Positions 7,901-15,471 of a stretch of 64,000 nucleotides of DNA are shown here, piece after piece; position 1 is the first letter of the stretch; every line of letters begins with the position of its first letter. Under the pieces are notes generated by a model. That model ran no database searches, was not told the origin of the DNA, and saw only the letters and a program-made list of their open reading frames with translations. Source of the DNA: Nocardia transvalensis (lineage in GTDB: Bacteria; Actinomycetota; Actinomycetes; Mycobacteriales; Mycobacteriaceae); assembly GCF_015477765.1 (NCBI RefSeq), contig NZ_JADLQQ010000019.1:1-64000 (forward strand), read 5' to 3'. Both the position numbers and the translations under genes were made by a program.

Positions 7901-9940
7901 ATGACAACCAACACAACAGGTATCGGCCTGCTTACACGCTGTGTCCCATTACTCGCCGCCGCGCTGATCTCGGTGACCGTGATCGCTCCCGTCGCGTCGG
8001 CCCTCCCCGCCGACGGCGGCGGCCTGGGTGCGCAGTGGACCGCTACCCACGAGGCGCCGCCCGAATATCCGGCCGTGCACATCGACTGGGACGTACCGAT
8101 CACCATGAGTGATGGAACAGTGTTGAAGGCCAACATCTATCGGCCGATGGATGCCGCCGGTCATGTCGTCACGGAGCCGACACCGACGATCCTCAACATG
8201 ACCCCGTACACGAAGCTGATAACGATGATCATCGACTCGCTGCAGTCGATCCCCGGACTGTCGGAGCCGTTGATGAACGGGATCGGCAGTCTCAACGCCG
8301 ACGGTACCGCGCTCGAGGGCATCACCGATATCACCCAGGCGCTGTCCGGAGGCGGCGCCCGTGCCTTCGGGGTCGACCGCGAACTCATCCGGAGCGGCTA
8401 CACCCAGGTTGTCGTGGACGTGCGCGGAACCGGCTTCTCTCAAGGGATCTGGCAGGTATTCGGGGCGCGCGAACAGCAGGACAACGCGGAAGTGATCGAC
8501 TGGATCAGTCGCCAACCGTGGAACGACGGCAAGGTCGGCATGAACGGAGTCTCCTACTCCGCCATCAACCAGTTCCACGCCGCCGAAGCCAACCCTCCGG
8601 CGTTGAAGGCGATCTTCCCGATCGAAGCCGGCACCGACCTGATGCGCGGCTACGCGGCCCAGGGTGGCGGTCTCGGTCCCGTGGTCTGGGGGCTCCCGCT
8701 GATCGTGAACGTGGCCAAGTTCATTCCCGATCTGCAGTCCATTCTGCAGGGCCGGTTCGACATGAAATGGCTGACCGACCGATTGGCGAGCCCGATGGCG
8801 TTCGAGGATTACGCGATCGCACTACTCACCACCCCATCCATGGACCAGCTGCCGCCGCGTGTGCGGCAGACATTCGAATCCGCCAGCCCGTTCCGCCAGG
8901 ACTGGACCAACGATCTGAGCTCCATCCGGGTGCCGACCTTCGTCGTCGGCGGCTGGCACGACGTCTGGAACATGTCCGCGCCGCGTCAGTACAACGGCCT
9001 GCGACTACCGACAGCCCAGAAAAAGCTCCTGATGGGCGACACCTATCACCTCAACCCAGGATCGGGCTTCGGCCGCCCCGGCACCCCGCCGCGGCTGGAC
9101 GTGCTGCAACGCGCCTGGTTCGACAAGTGGCTGAAGGGAATCGACAACGGCATCGACGAATACGGCCCGGTCGTCAGCCAGCGGCAGGGCGGTGGGTGGA
9201 GCATCGCCCCGGCCTTCCCCCACCCCGACACGACCCATGAACGGGTATATCTTTCCGCCGCACCCAGCGGCACCACCAGCAGCAGCATCCATGACGGCAC
9301 TCTCACCTTCACCCCACCGGCGGACAACACCCGTCTCACCGTGGCCCCGGGCATCATGAGCATCTGTTCCCGCGATACCGCCGAAACATCCATGGGCATC
9401 ACCTCGATCGTGGTGGGCTGCACCACCGACGCCCGCCCACAGGAACTCAACGGACTCACCTTCACCAGCGCCCCGGTGACCGAACCGACCCTCGTCTCCG
9501 GACCGATCAACCTGCACCTCAACACCGTTCTCGACGCCACCGACGGCTACTGGACCGCCACCGTCAACGACGTCGCCCCCGACGGCCGCTCCACCATGCT
9601 CACCACCGGCCAACTCGTCGCCTCGCTTCGAGCGATCGATGACAGCAGAACCGAGCGCTCCGCCGACGGCGACATCGTCGCCCCCTACTACACGCTCGAC
9701 CTCGCCACCCGCCAACCGGTCGTCCCCGGCCAACCCACCACCGTCGACATCGGCTTCAACCCCACCGAAGCCGTCCTGCAACCGGGCCACCGCCTCCGCG
9801 TCGACATCTACGCCTCCAACTTCCCCAAAGGCGTGCCGGCCCTCCCCATGCTGATCGACAGCGGCCTCAAACCCCAGCACATCCAGCTCGATCCCACCGC
9901 GCCCAGCTACGTCACCATCCCCCTCAGCCGCACTTGGTAG
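7901..9940 (+). CDS. Secreted CocE/NonD family serine hydrolase
   Basis: The ATG at 7901 gives 679 residues and a clean Sec signal peptide: hydrophobic core at about residues 8-30 and a VASA-LPA type cleavage site near 34. The mature enzyme has the CocE catalytic and jelly-roll domains. Ser218 lies in NGVSYSA, Asp354 in GGWHDVW and His383 in GDTYHLN. It belongs to the same family as the cytoplasmic enzyme at 5078-6991 but carries extra residues between the first strand and the DVRGTG block. An exported form next to a cytoplasmic form suggests stepwise use of an external ester. No strong ribosome binding site is visible before the ATG. Confidence 0.9.
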   Translation: MTTNTTGIGLLTRCVPLLAAALISVTVIAPVASALPADGGGLGAQWTATHEAPPEYPAVHIDWDVPITMSDGTVLKANIYRPMDAAGHVVTEPTPTILNMTPYTKLITMIIDSLQSIPGLSEPLMNGIGSLNADGTALEGITDITQALSGGGARAFGVDRELIRSGYTQVVVDVRGTGFSQGIWQVFGAREQQDNAEVIDWISRQPWNDGKVGMNGVSYSAINQFHAAEANPPALKAIFPIEAGTDLMRGYAAQGGGLGPVVWGLPLIVNVAKFIPDLQSILQGRFDMKWLTDRLASPMAFEDYAIALLTTPSMDQLPPRVRQTFESASPFRQDWTNDLSSIRVPTFVVGGWHDVWNMSAPRQYNGLRLPTAQKKLLMGDTYHLNPGSGFGRPGTPPRLDVLQRAWFDKWLKGIDNGIDEYGPVVSQRQGGGWSIAPAFPHPDTTHERVYLSAAPSGTTSSSIHDGTLTFTPPADNTRLTVAPGIMSICSRDTAETSMGITSIVVGCTTDARPQELNGLTFTSAPVTEPTLVSGPINLHLNTVLDATDGYWTATVNDVAPDGRSTMLTTGQLVASLRAIDDSRTERSADGDIVAPYYTLDLATRQPVVPGQPTTVDIGFNPTEAVLQPGHRLRVDIYASNFPKGVPALPMLIDSGLKPQHIQLDPTAPSYVTIPLSRTW

Positions 9941-9958
9941 GCCGCTGACCTGGATCCC

Positions 9959-9981
9959 TCGGGCGGGCCCCCAGCGCCCGA
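9959..9981 (+). terminator. Hairpin TCGGGCG-N9-CGCCCGA
   Basis: A perfect 7-base-pair stem begins 19 bases after the stop of the secreted hydrolase. No U-run follows, as is usual in this group of bacteria. Confidence 0.5.
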
Positions 9982-10040
9982 CCTCCCCTCGCCGAGCCGC
10001 CGATTCGCCGTTTGCCATGCGATGAGTGGAGAATTCAAGA

Positions 10041-10202
10041 ATGAATCGAGAACATCGGCCGTCACCAGGCCTGTTCAGCCACCGCACCGAACCCGAGGAC
10101 TCCGCCGCACCCACCTCCGACCCGGTCCCCCCGCCCACCTTCAGCAGCGCCGATGCCGACCGTCCGGTGACGCCGCAGGACGCGCCGGGCCGCGACGGCT
10201 GA
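10041..10202 (+). CDS. Short Pro/Asp-rich protein, 53 residues
   Basis: An ATG with GGAG 11 bases upstream opens a 53-codon frame whose third positions are almost all G or C. The product begins MNREHRPSPGLFSHRTEPED and is rich in Pro, Asp, Ser and Thr, with no hydrophobic segment. I recognise no family. It fills the otherwise empty stretch between the secreted hydrolase and the convergent HxlR gene. Codon bias is the main support. Confidence 0.4.
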   Translation: MNREHRPSPGLFSHRTEPEDSAAPTSDPVPPPTFSSADADRPVTPQDAPGRDG

Positions 10203-10273
10203 TCCGACGACCACGCCGCTCGGCCGACACGGCCGGGATCGGCGTGTCGATCCGATTCCGGTGGGCGCGGGGA

Positions 10274-10693
10274 TTACGAATCGGCGCGCGACAGCTTCAT
10301 CCGCTCGAGGTGCTGAAGGCGCTCCTCGGAAGGTTGGATCCATGTCAGCGCCCAGCGGTTGATGTCCAACAGCACCTCGCTCAGGGACTCGCCCTTTTCG
10401 GTGAGGCGGTACTCGACGCGCACCGGAGTGGTGGGGTGCACGATCCGCTCGACCAGGCCGTCGGCCTCGAGATCCTTGAGCCGCTGCGACAGCAGTTTGT
10501 CGGTCATCTCCGGAACAGCCGAGGAGATGTCGCTGAAGCGGGTGGCCCCGGCGCGCAGGGCACGCAGGACCACCGCGGCCCAGCGGCGGCCGATGATCTC
10601 CATCGCCGTCGTGTAGTACGGGCAGTACAGGTACATCACCTCGTCGTCGACGTCGGCGACCCGCACCGGATCGGTGTTCTGGCGGTGCTCCAT
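10274..10693 (-). CDS. HxlR-family transcriptional regulator
   Basis: The 139-residue protein has the HxlR winged-helix signature: a conserved Cys in YLYCPYYTTAMEIIGRRWAAVVLRAL (about residues 20-48), then RFSDISSAVPEMTDKLLSQRLKDLEADGLVERIVHPTTPVRVEYRLTEKG. The single Cys near the N-terminus is typical of thiol- or electrophile-sensing members such as HypR and QorR. The start at 10693 lacks a strong ribosome binding site; in-frame starts a few codons upstream are possible. The inverted repeat at 10727-10746 lies directly upstream, and its near twin lies at 11184-11203. Confidence 0.9.
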   Translation of the reverse strand: MEHRQNTDPVRVADVDDEVMYLYCPYYTTAMEIIGRRWAAVVLRALRAGATRFSDISSAVPEMTDKLLSQRLKDLEADGLVERIVHPTTPVRVEYRLTEKGESLSEVLLDINRWALTWIQPSEERLQHLERMKLSRADS

Positions 10694-10726
10694 GGTGCTC
10701 ACTCTTCTTCTCATCATTTTGGAAGC

Positions 10727-10746
10727 GACTATCTTCATGATAGCTC
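10727..10746. promoter_or_regulatory. HxlR operator candidate, site 1
   Basis: The site reads GACTATC-N6-ATAGCTC, with CTATC and GATAG as perfect arms. It sits 34 bases before the HxlR start and just after the 3' end of the NTF2-like gene. Thirteen of twenty bases, including both arms, are identical to site 2. Confidence 0.55.
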
Positions 10747-10764
10747 AGGACTCCCGCCCGAATT

Positions 10765-11145
10765 TCAGCGCGATACTCCCGGAACGGCGCCCCACAGCTT
10801 CTCCATCACACGCATGTCGAAGTACGGCTGCACGTGCACGATCCGGCCGTCACGGAAGCGGAAATAGTCGGCCAGCGCCAGATGCGTGCCGTCGGCGAAG
10901 TCGATATCGAGCAGAAGACAGCCCTCGTCGCCATCGATCAGCCGGGCATGCTCGCGCACCCGCGCACCCTTCGAGACCTCCGCGACCTTGACGAGGATCG
11001 GAAGCACGGCGTCCCTGCCGGACGTGAGAGGGATGGCGGGCCCCTCGAAGGTGATGTCGTCCGCGAGCGGCGCGGCCTCCATGTTCTGGTTCAGCATGCA
11101 GTCGAAGTACAGGTCGAGAACCTTGTCGATCTCCGCGCGTTCCAT
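10765..11145 (-). CDS. NTF2/SnoaL-like small protein
   Basis: The 126-residue product has the NTF2-fold pattern: an N-terminal helix (MERAEIDKVLDLYFDCML), a DDITFEGPAIPLTSGRDAV block and a closing FRFRDGRIVHVQPYFDMRVM strand. AGGAGG lies 6 bases before the ATG, one of the strongest ribosome binding sites in the window. Such proteins are small isomerases, dehydratases or binding proteins; the substrate cannot be told. It is upstream of the HxlR gene on the same strand and divergent from the thioesterase. All are probably under HxlR control through the two shared operator-like sites. Confidence 0.85.
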   Translation of the reverse strand: MERAEIDKVLDLYFDCMLNQNMEAAPLADDITFEGPAIPLTSGRDAVLPILVKVAEVSKGARVREHARLIDGDEGCLLLDIDFADGTHLALADYFRFRDGRIVHVQPYFDMRVMEKLWGAVPGVSR

Positions 11146-11183
11146 GGCTGACCTCCTCGGATGAATGTGGAGCAATCCTCATT

Positions 11184-11203
11184 GACTATCTAAGGTATAG
11201 AGC
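11184..11203. promoter_or_regulatory. HxlR operator candidate, site 2
   Basis: The site reads GACTATC-N6-ATAGAGC and lies between the divergent NTF2-like and thioesterase genes. Its arms are the same as those of site 1 near the HxlR gene. TTGACT just overlaps its left edge, so binding would block a minus-35-like element. Confidence 0.55.
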
Positions 11204-11286
11204 CTATCTTGAATCATGGCAACCCAGTAGCTATCGCTGGCGGCGGGCGCAGCATCGTAGCGAGACCTCCAGAGCGGAGGAAAACG

Positions 11287-11388
11287 ATGGCGATCCTCGA
11301 GAACCGGACCCCTGCCCGGAAGTCCACTTCGATGCGGTGGGTTACCGCAATCTGCCGACTGTCCTCGATCCGGAAAGGTGAGCAGTGA
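11287..11388 (+). CDS. Short 33-residue protein coupled to the thioesterase
   Basis: GGAGG lies 6 bases before an ATG that opens a 33-codon frame. The frame ends in TGA one base before the ATG of the thioesterase gene. Third positions are about 80 percent G or C. The product (MAILENRTPARKSTSMRWVT and 13 more residues) is basic and matches nothing I know. The arrangement suggests translational coupling, with the short frame either acting as a leader or encoding a small protein of its own. Confidence 0.45.
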   Translation: MAILENRTPARKSTSMRWVTAICRLSSIRKGEQ

Positions 11389-11389
11389 A

Positions 11390-11929
11390 ATGACCGACGA
11401 CACAGCACTTTCCGCTTCCGCATCGTGGGGAGAACCACGCAGCAAGACCGTCACCTGGTACGACCCGGTCGCCACCGCACAAGCCGGAGCGAGGATGTCG
11501 GGCCTGGAGTACCTGCGCGCCATTGTGAACGGCGAGCTTCCCGAAGCCCCGATGGGCAAGCTCTTCGGCGGCACGAGCGATGGCAAGGTGTCGGAGGGGC
11601 GCATCGAATTCTCTTGTCTGCCGGACGAATCGACCTACAACCCGATCGGCATCGTCCACGGCGGCCTGGTCTGTTTCCTCCTGGATTCGGCCGCGGGTTC
11701 GGCCGTGCACACCACGCTGCCCGCGGGCGTCGGCTACACCTCCATCGAAATCAAGGTCAACTACCTGCGGTCCATCCACGCCGACACCGGCCGGATCTAC
11801 GCCCGGGGCTGGGTCACCAAGCCGGGACGACGAGTTGCCTTCGCCGAAGCCGATGTTCGCGACAGCGCGGGCAAGGTGCTGGCCACCGCATCGAGCTCAC
11901 TGCTGATCCTGTCCCCTTCCGCCGCGTAG
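11390..11929 (+). CDS. PaaI-family hotdog thioesterase
   Basis: This 179-residue acyl-CoA thioesterase of the PaaI/YigI type hydrolyses acyl- or aryl-CoA to free acid and CoA. The hotdog signature NPIGIVHGGLVCFLLDSAAG (about residues 84-103) contains the HGG motif, and the strand YTSIEIKVNYLRSI follows. The ATG at 11390 is chosen because the preceding 33-residue frame stops one base before it; a GTG at 11378 is the alternative. It is divergent from the NTF2-like and HxlR genes and shares their operator-like sites, so an HxlR-controlled detoxification or degradation role is plausible. Confidence 0.9.
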   Translation: MTDDTALSASASWGEPRSKTVTWYDPVATAQAGARMSGLEYLRAIVNGELPEAPMGKLFGGTSDGKVSEGRIEFSCLPDESTYNPIGIVHGGLVCFLLDSAAGSAVHTTLPAGVGYTSIEIKVNYLRSIHADTGRIYARGWVTKPGRRVAFAEADVRDSAGKVLATASSSLLILSPSAA

Positions 11930-12148
11930 AGGGGGCGAGGCCTATCCGGCGACAGGGCTCATCGACAAGCAGGTGCTGATTCGTATGCGCGCCGAGCCGA
12001 GCGGGATCATGAGTTGTGCCTCAATCTTTTTCGCCTGTTTGGGCAAATTGCCAAGTTGCCGGGAGTGCTTGGCGGTTGATTTCAACTGGAAACACTATCT
12101 TCACAGGCAGTAACCGGGCCGAAATCATGTGGGCTGTAACGTGTTTCA
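11930..12148. other. Intergenic leader region
   Basis: No convincing coding frame is visible. The sequence is less GC-rich than its surroundings around 12020-12130 and probably contains the promoter of the short peptide gene at 12197. Confidence 0.4.
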
Positions 12149-12175
12149 CCGGAGAGGGAAAGTCGCCTTCTCCGG
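12149..12175 (+). other. Hairpin in the leader of the short peptide gene
   Basis: CCGGAGA and TCTCCGG form a perfect 7-base-pair stem that extends by two G-C pairs past one bulged base. It ends 10 bases before the ribosome binding site of the 22-codon frame, so it may control its translation. Confidence 0.45.
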
Positions 12176-12196
12176 ATGAGATCGAAGGAGAGAACC

Positions 12197-12265
12197 ATGG
12201 GATTGGTCGCCGGTTTGATCGAAATTGTCGGGAACGTGCTGCATCTGCTGCTCGGTGGGCTCTAG
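12197..12265 (+). CDS. 22-residue amphipathic peptide (candidate)
   Basis: AAGGAG lies 8 bases before an ATG that opens a 22-codon frame with a TAG stop. The peptide starts MGLVAGLIEI, ends LHLLLGGL and is almost wholly hydrophobic, with Glu9, Asn13 and His16 on one face of a helix. Its length and beginning resemble staphylococcal phenol-soluble modulins (which begin MGIIAGIIK), probably by convergence. It could act on membranes, be a small toxin of a type I system or be a regulatory leader. It stands alone in a 510-base gap, behind a hairpin and before another, which favours a real transcription unit. Nothing but sequence supports translation. Confidence 0.4.
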   Translation: MGLVAGLIEIVGNVLHLLLGGL

Positions 12266-12284
12266 TCGACTGTCTGAAACAATG

Positions 12285-12302
12285 AGGTGGTGACGGCCAC
12301 CT
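12285..12302 (+). terminator. Hairpin AGGTGG-N6-CCACCT
   Basis: A perfect 6-base-pair stem lies 20 bases after the stop of the 22-codon frame. No U-run follows, so it is a weak terminator candidate. Confidence 0.35.
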
Positions 12303-12439
12303 GAGACGACGTATCTGGCTGTCCGGCGACTGCAGCGCCGGGCAGTCCACGTGCGATCTATTCCAATTGCGTTCTCGGGGAAGAAGCTCGACCGTGAGCT
12401 GAGTCCTTTCTCACCCGTCGACCTCCCCGATGATAATGC

Positions 12440-12862
12440 TCACGGGCCGCCCGGCAATCGGCGGCGGCCCGCATGGACCTCCTCGATCAGGTCCTCGTAT
12501 CCCACGGCCAATTCGGCCAGCTTCTCCCAGGCGTCGCCCAAGGGGCAGTCGCAGCAACCGGCCAGGGCGGCGAACGCGATCGCGGTGAATCGCGCCATGC
12601 GGTCGACGACCGCGCCGATGGTTTCGGTGTGGACGCGCGCCGCGCCGTGTGAAGGCGGCAGTGAGCGCTGGACGCACTGGTCGATCTCGGCGATCAGCCC
12701 GGCACGTTCGTCTTCCAGTTCAGAATCTGCAATCTGCAGTGTTCCCAAACATTTTTCGTGAATCCCGGCGAGGGTGTGGGCAGCCGCCAGGATGGGGTGG
12801 CGCTGGTAATCGATACCCCGGCAGGCGTGCAGCAGTTGGCTTTTCGTTGGCAGTGGATTCAT
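12440..12862 (-). CDS. DUF4254 family protein
   Basis: The 140-residue helical protein shows the family pattern: HACRGIDYQRHPILAAAHTLAGIHE near the N-terminus, HTETIGAVVDRMARF near residue 90 and WEKLAELAVGYEDLIEEVHAGRRRLP at the end. The ATG at 12862 matches the usual family start. A GTG three codons upstream has a better ribosome binding site (GGGGA) and may be used instead. Function is unknown; family members in actinomycetes are often next to helix-turn-helix regulators. Here an XRE/DUF5753 gene is divergent, sharing a 218-base promoter region. Confidence 0.85.
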   Translation of the reverse strand: MNPLPTKSQLLHACRGIDYQRHPILAAAHTLAGIHEKCLGTLQIADSELEDERAGLIAEIDQCVQRSLPPSHGAARVHTETIGAVVDRMARFTAIAFAALAGCCDCPLGDAWEKLAELAVGYEDLIEEVHAGRRRLPGGP

Positions 12863-13080
12863 GAGCAGCACGAGTTCCCCCGGTCCTGTTGAACGGTTGA
12901 CCTGAAATGTCTTGTGGCGGAGTGCAAATGGTGTCTTGTTCACGGTTATCGGCGTGTCAACAGTGATACTCTTTGCGCGAGCGGGGTGGAAGTTCTCACA
13001 CGGCCTGTCGGCGTGATCGGCCACAGATTCCAAAAAGACCTATTCCATGTTGACACCCAAATGGATAGCGAGGCTAAGCA

Positions 13081-13965
13081 ATGAGCGGTCCAACGGTCTC
13101 GAGCAGGGCACTTGGTAAGCAGTTGCAGAAGTATCGGAAGCGCGCAGGGCTCTCCGAGTACGCGGTTTCCAAAGCGGCAGAAACCTCCGCGCAGACGTAC
13201 GGTCGGCTCGAGGACGGGCTGAAGCACAACGTCACCAACATGATGATCAACGCCATCTGCGACAGGTTGCAAGTAAGCAATGACGAACGCCGCCTACTGT
13301 TGGTGCTGGCCGAGGAGGTCAGGCGGGAGCGGGCGTCCTCGGGCAAGTGGTGGCGTGCACAGGCCGATGAGATCTCGCCCGAGTTCAACCGCTACTTGCA
13401 CTTGGAGGAATCTGCTCGGCGTCTGACCATGTGGAACCTCGCCCTAATGCCAGGGCTGCTGCAAACGACAGAGTATCGGCGAGAGATCGCATGGGCTGAG
13501 AAGCCTTCCTGGACGCCCGAAGAGGTCGAGCGGAGCATTGCACTGATGATCCGGCGGCAAGAGCGCCTGTCAGACCCCGACTTCGAAGTCGAAGCGATAC
13601 TGTCCGAGGCGCTGCTTCGATACAGGATCGGCAATAACAGCATCATGACGGACCAGCTGCTGCACCTACTGGAGGTGGGAGAGCTGCCGAACGTGTCGAT
13701 CCGTGTGGTTCCGTTCGCCGTCCCCAACACCATCGGTCCGGTCGCCGACTCCTTCGTCTGGATGGACTTCCCGCAGCTCGAATCCACCAAGCTCCAACAG
13801 CCTCCGGTGGTGTATGTGGAGGAGCTTGTAGGTGGCCTGTATCTGGAGAGAGAAGTCGAGATTGCCCAATATCGGGATGCGCTGCCTCGAATCCGGCGTA
13901 TAGCGTTGGGTGAGAACGAGACCAGGAATCTGATCTTGGCAACCGCAAGGGAGTATTCCGAGTGA
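13081..13965 (+). CDS. XRE-type regulator with DUF5753 (Scr1-like antitoxin)
   Basis: The 294-residue protein has an XRE helix-turn-helix at about residues 10-65 (LGKQLQKYRKRAGLSEYAVSKAAETSAQTYGRLEDG) and a DUF5753 domain from about 105 (LEESARRLTMWNLALMPGLLQTTEYRR). It has the family architecture of Scr1-type regulators, which act as antitoxin-like partners of DUF397 proteins. The downstream DUF397 gene overlaps its last codon by 4 bases, the standard arrangement. GAGG lies 9 bases upstream of the ATG. Streptomyces and Nocardia carry dozens of such pairs, linked to development and antibiotic production (WhiJ-like). This copy's target is unknown. Confidence 0.9.
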   Translation: MSGPTVSSRALGKQLQKYRKRAGLSEYAVSKAAETSAQTYGRLEDGLKHNVTNMMINAICDRLQVSNDERRLLLVLAEEVRRERASSGKWWRAQADEISPEFNRYLHLEESARRLTMWNLALMPGLLQTTEYRREIAWAEKPSWTPEEVERSIALMIRRQERLSDPDFEVEAILSEALLRYRIGNNSIMTDQLLHLLEVGELPNVSIRVVPFAVPNTIGPVADSFVWMDFPQLESTKLQQPPVVYVEELVGGLYLEREVEIAQYRDALPRIRRIALGENETRNLILATAREYSE

Positions 13966-14168
13966 GCATCGACCTATCCAGGGCTGCCTGGTTCAAATCC
14001 AGTCGAAGCAATCCCGATCGAGCCTGCGTCGAGATCGCCCACCTCGACGGCGGCATGGTTGGCGTCCGCGACTCCAAGAATCCAACCGGTCCCGCCCTCG
14101 TCTTCACCCCCGCCGAGTGGGACACCTTCACCTCCGGCGTCACCAGCGGAAAGTTCGACCAGATCTAA
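13962..14168 (+). CDS. DUF397 protein, partner of the XRE/DUF5753 regulator
   Basis: The 68 residues contain AAWFKSSRSNPDRACVEIAHLDGGMVGVRDSKNPTGPALVFTPAEWDTFTSGV, the complete DUF397 pattern (W-x-K-S-S, C-V-E-x-A, VRDSK, W-x-x-F). The GTG start overlaps the stop of the regulator gene as GTGA, so the two are translationally coupled. DUF397 proteins are thought to act as toxin-like or signalling partners (Scr2 in the Scr1/Scr2 pair). Confidence 0.9.
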   Translation: MSIDLSRAAWFKSSRSNPDRACVEIAHLDGGMVGVRDSKNPTGPALVFTPAEWDTFTSGVTSGKFDQI

Positions 14169-14393
14169 GTTCCGCACACCTGCGCCATGTAGGGTCTCGA
14201 AAGCCGTGGCCGAATCTTAGAATGATTGGCCATTCAGTGGCCAGTTGGCCGCGATTTGAGATTCGACTCCCTCCGTCAGCCGTTTGGTGAGTGATTTCGC
14301 CAGTTGCGGTCGGTGGCAGGGCGACTCGGGTGGCGAGTGCCCCAGGGTCGAGCGGCGCGCCGGAGGAGCTATGCCAACGCGCCCCTGTGGCTC

Positions 14394-14957
14394 TCAGCCG
14401 ACGGGGGCCAGGGTCCACATATTGACCGCCGGGAGCAGATCGCCCTTGATCGAGTCGCACTCGGAGTTCCGTCGGATACCACCGACGAGGCCGTCACCGC
14501 TCGATCCACCCCCGGTGAACGCCTGCCAGCAGCTGAGGGGGCCGCGTCCGGACTGACGCTGGTGAATCACGCCCCTGTCCGCATACCCCTTCATAAGGAC
14601 GTACCGCCACCTCTGCACACTCAGCCTGCTGTCGCTGCAATCGACGCCCTGAAAATCCCAGGACAGCACGCACTGACCGGTCGCGGCGTTCCGCAGCCGT
14701 GATGCATACGTGCCGTCGATCGCCACCCACGTCTGGTCGGCGCCGACCGGCTGGGCGCACGATTTCAGACCCACCACGCCGCCCACCGCGCTCACGCACG
14801 TACCGGAAACCCCCACGCTGGCAATGCTGAAACCCTGCTGGGGCGCGGGCCAATCCGCCGCCGCCGGACCGGCTGTCACAACACTGCCCAGCGCGGCCGC
14901 CGCGGCAGCGGACAACAACAGTCGGCGACGTGAGACACCACGAGACGAACAGTTCAC
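14394..14957 (-). CDS. Secreted beta-trefoil (ricin-like) protein
   Basis: The GTG at 14957 has GGAGG 9 bases upstream and gives 187 residues with a twin-arginine type signal (SRRRLLLSAAAAAALGSVV, cleavage after AAA near residue 38). The mature part contains TCVSAVGGVVGLKSC, QTWVAIDGTYASRLRNAATGQCV and CSDSRLSVQRWRYV. This is the repeating Q-x-W and C-L pattern of ricin-type lectin domains, though weak. Five or more cysteines suggest disulphides outside the cell. Function is unknown; carbohydrate binding is a guess. Confidence 0.65.
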   Translation of the reverse strand: MNCSSRGVSRRRLLLSAAAAAALGSVVTAGPAAADWPAPQQGFSIASVGVSGTCVSAVGGVVGLKSCAQPVGADQTWVAIDGTYASRLRNAATGQCVLSWDFQGVDCSDSRLSVQRWRYVLMKGYADRGVIHQRQSGRGPLSCWQAFTGGGSSGDGLVGGIRRNSECDSIKGDLLPAVNMWTLAPVG

Positions 14958-15471
14958 GACAACGACCTCCAACTCTCGGTGGCGGACGAGCTGATCTCCC
15001 CAGTGATTCGGAGCGCACCCCCGGCAAGACGGCTTGCCCCGGTACGACATTCGATCACCTGCCGAACCCACCGGTAGCTCAGGATGCGCCAGAAATTGCC
15101 GGGGAACGCCTGGCCGCCATCGGAACCCCGGGCCTTCCGCAGCCCTACACGCCAACACACGAGCACTCGCACCGAGTCGCGCTGCCGAGGCGCGTCACCG
15201 AGGTGCCGCCCGCCCACGCGCTATGTTACTGAAAATTTCCTCCACATTCGGAGGAGCAAGGCACCGACGCCGCCGCCGGACCGTACGGCAGAGACGACTG
15301 GTTACATCTGTCCCCCAAGCAGGTCGGATCAGTTCCCGGAAAGCTCGGACACCACCGCCCAGGCACTGTTAAGTTAGTCACAGTTCTTTCTTGATTAGCG
15401 CACCGCGGGCGCTAGCGGTGTTCTCGGACCATCACGGTGGCGCTCGGGGCTCACTGAGGGATGGCGAAGAG
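14958..15471. other. 514-base intergenic region, no gene seen
   Basis: This region separates two divergent exported-protein genes. Several frames are open, but none has a ribosome binding site with coding-type codon bias. An AT-rich patch around 15370-15400 (TTAAGTTAGTCACAG, TTCTTTCTTGATTAG) is the likely promoter of the Lcp-type gene. Confidence 0.45.

Noticed and set aside
9005..10138. A 377-codon Gly/Val-rich frame opposite the end of the secreted hydrolase
   Set aside because: Antisense shadow of a gene with an intact catalytic triad; composition is typical of such shadows.
13980..14010. GGTTCAAATCC, resembling a tRNA T-arm
   Set aside because: It encodes the conserved W-F-K-S of DUF397 in frame, and no acceptor stem or anticodon arm can be folded around it.
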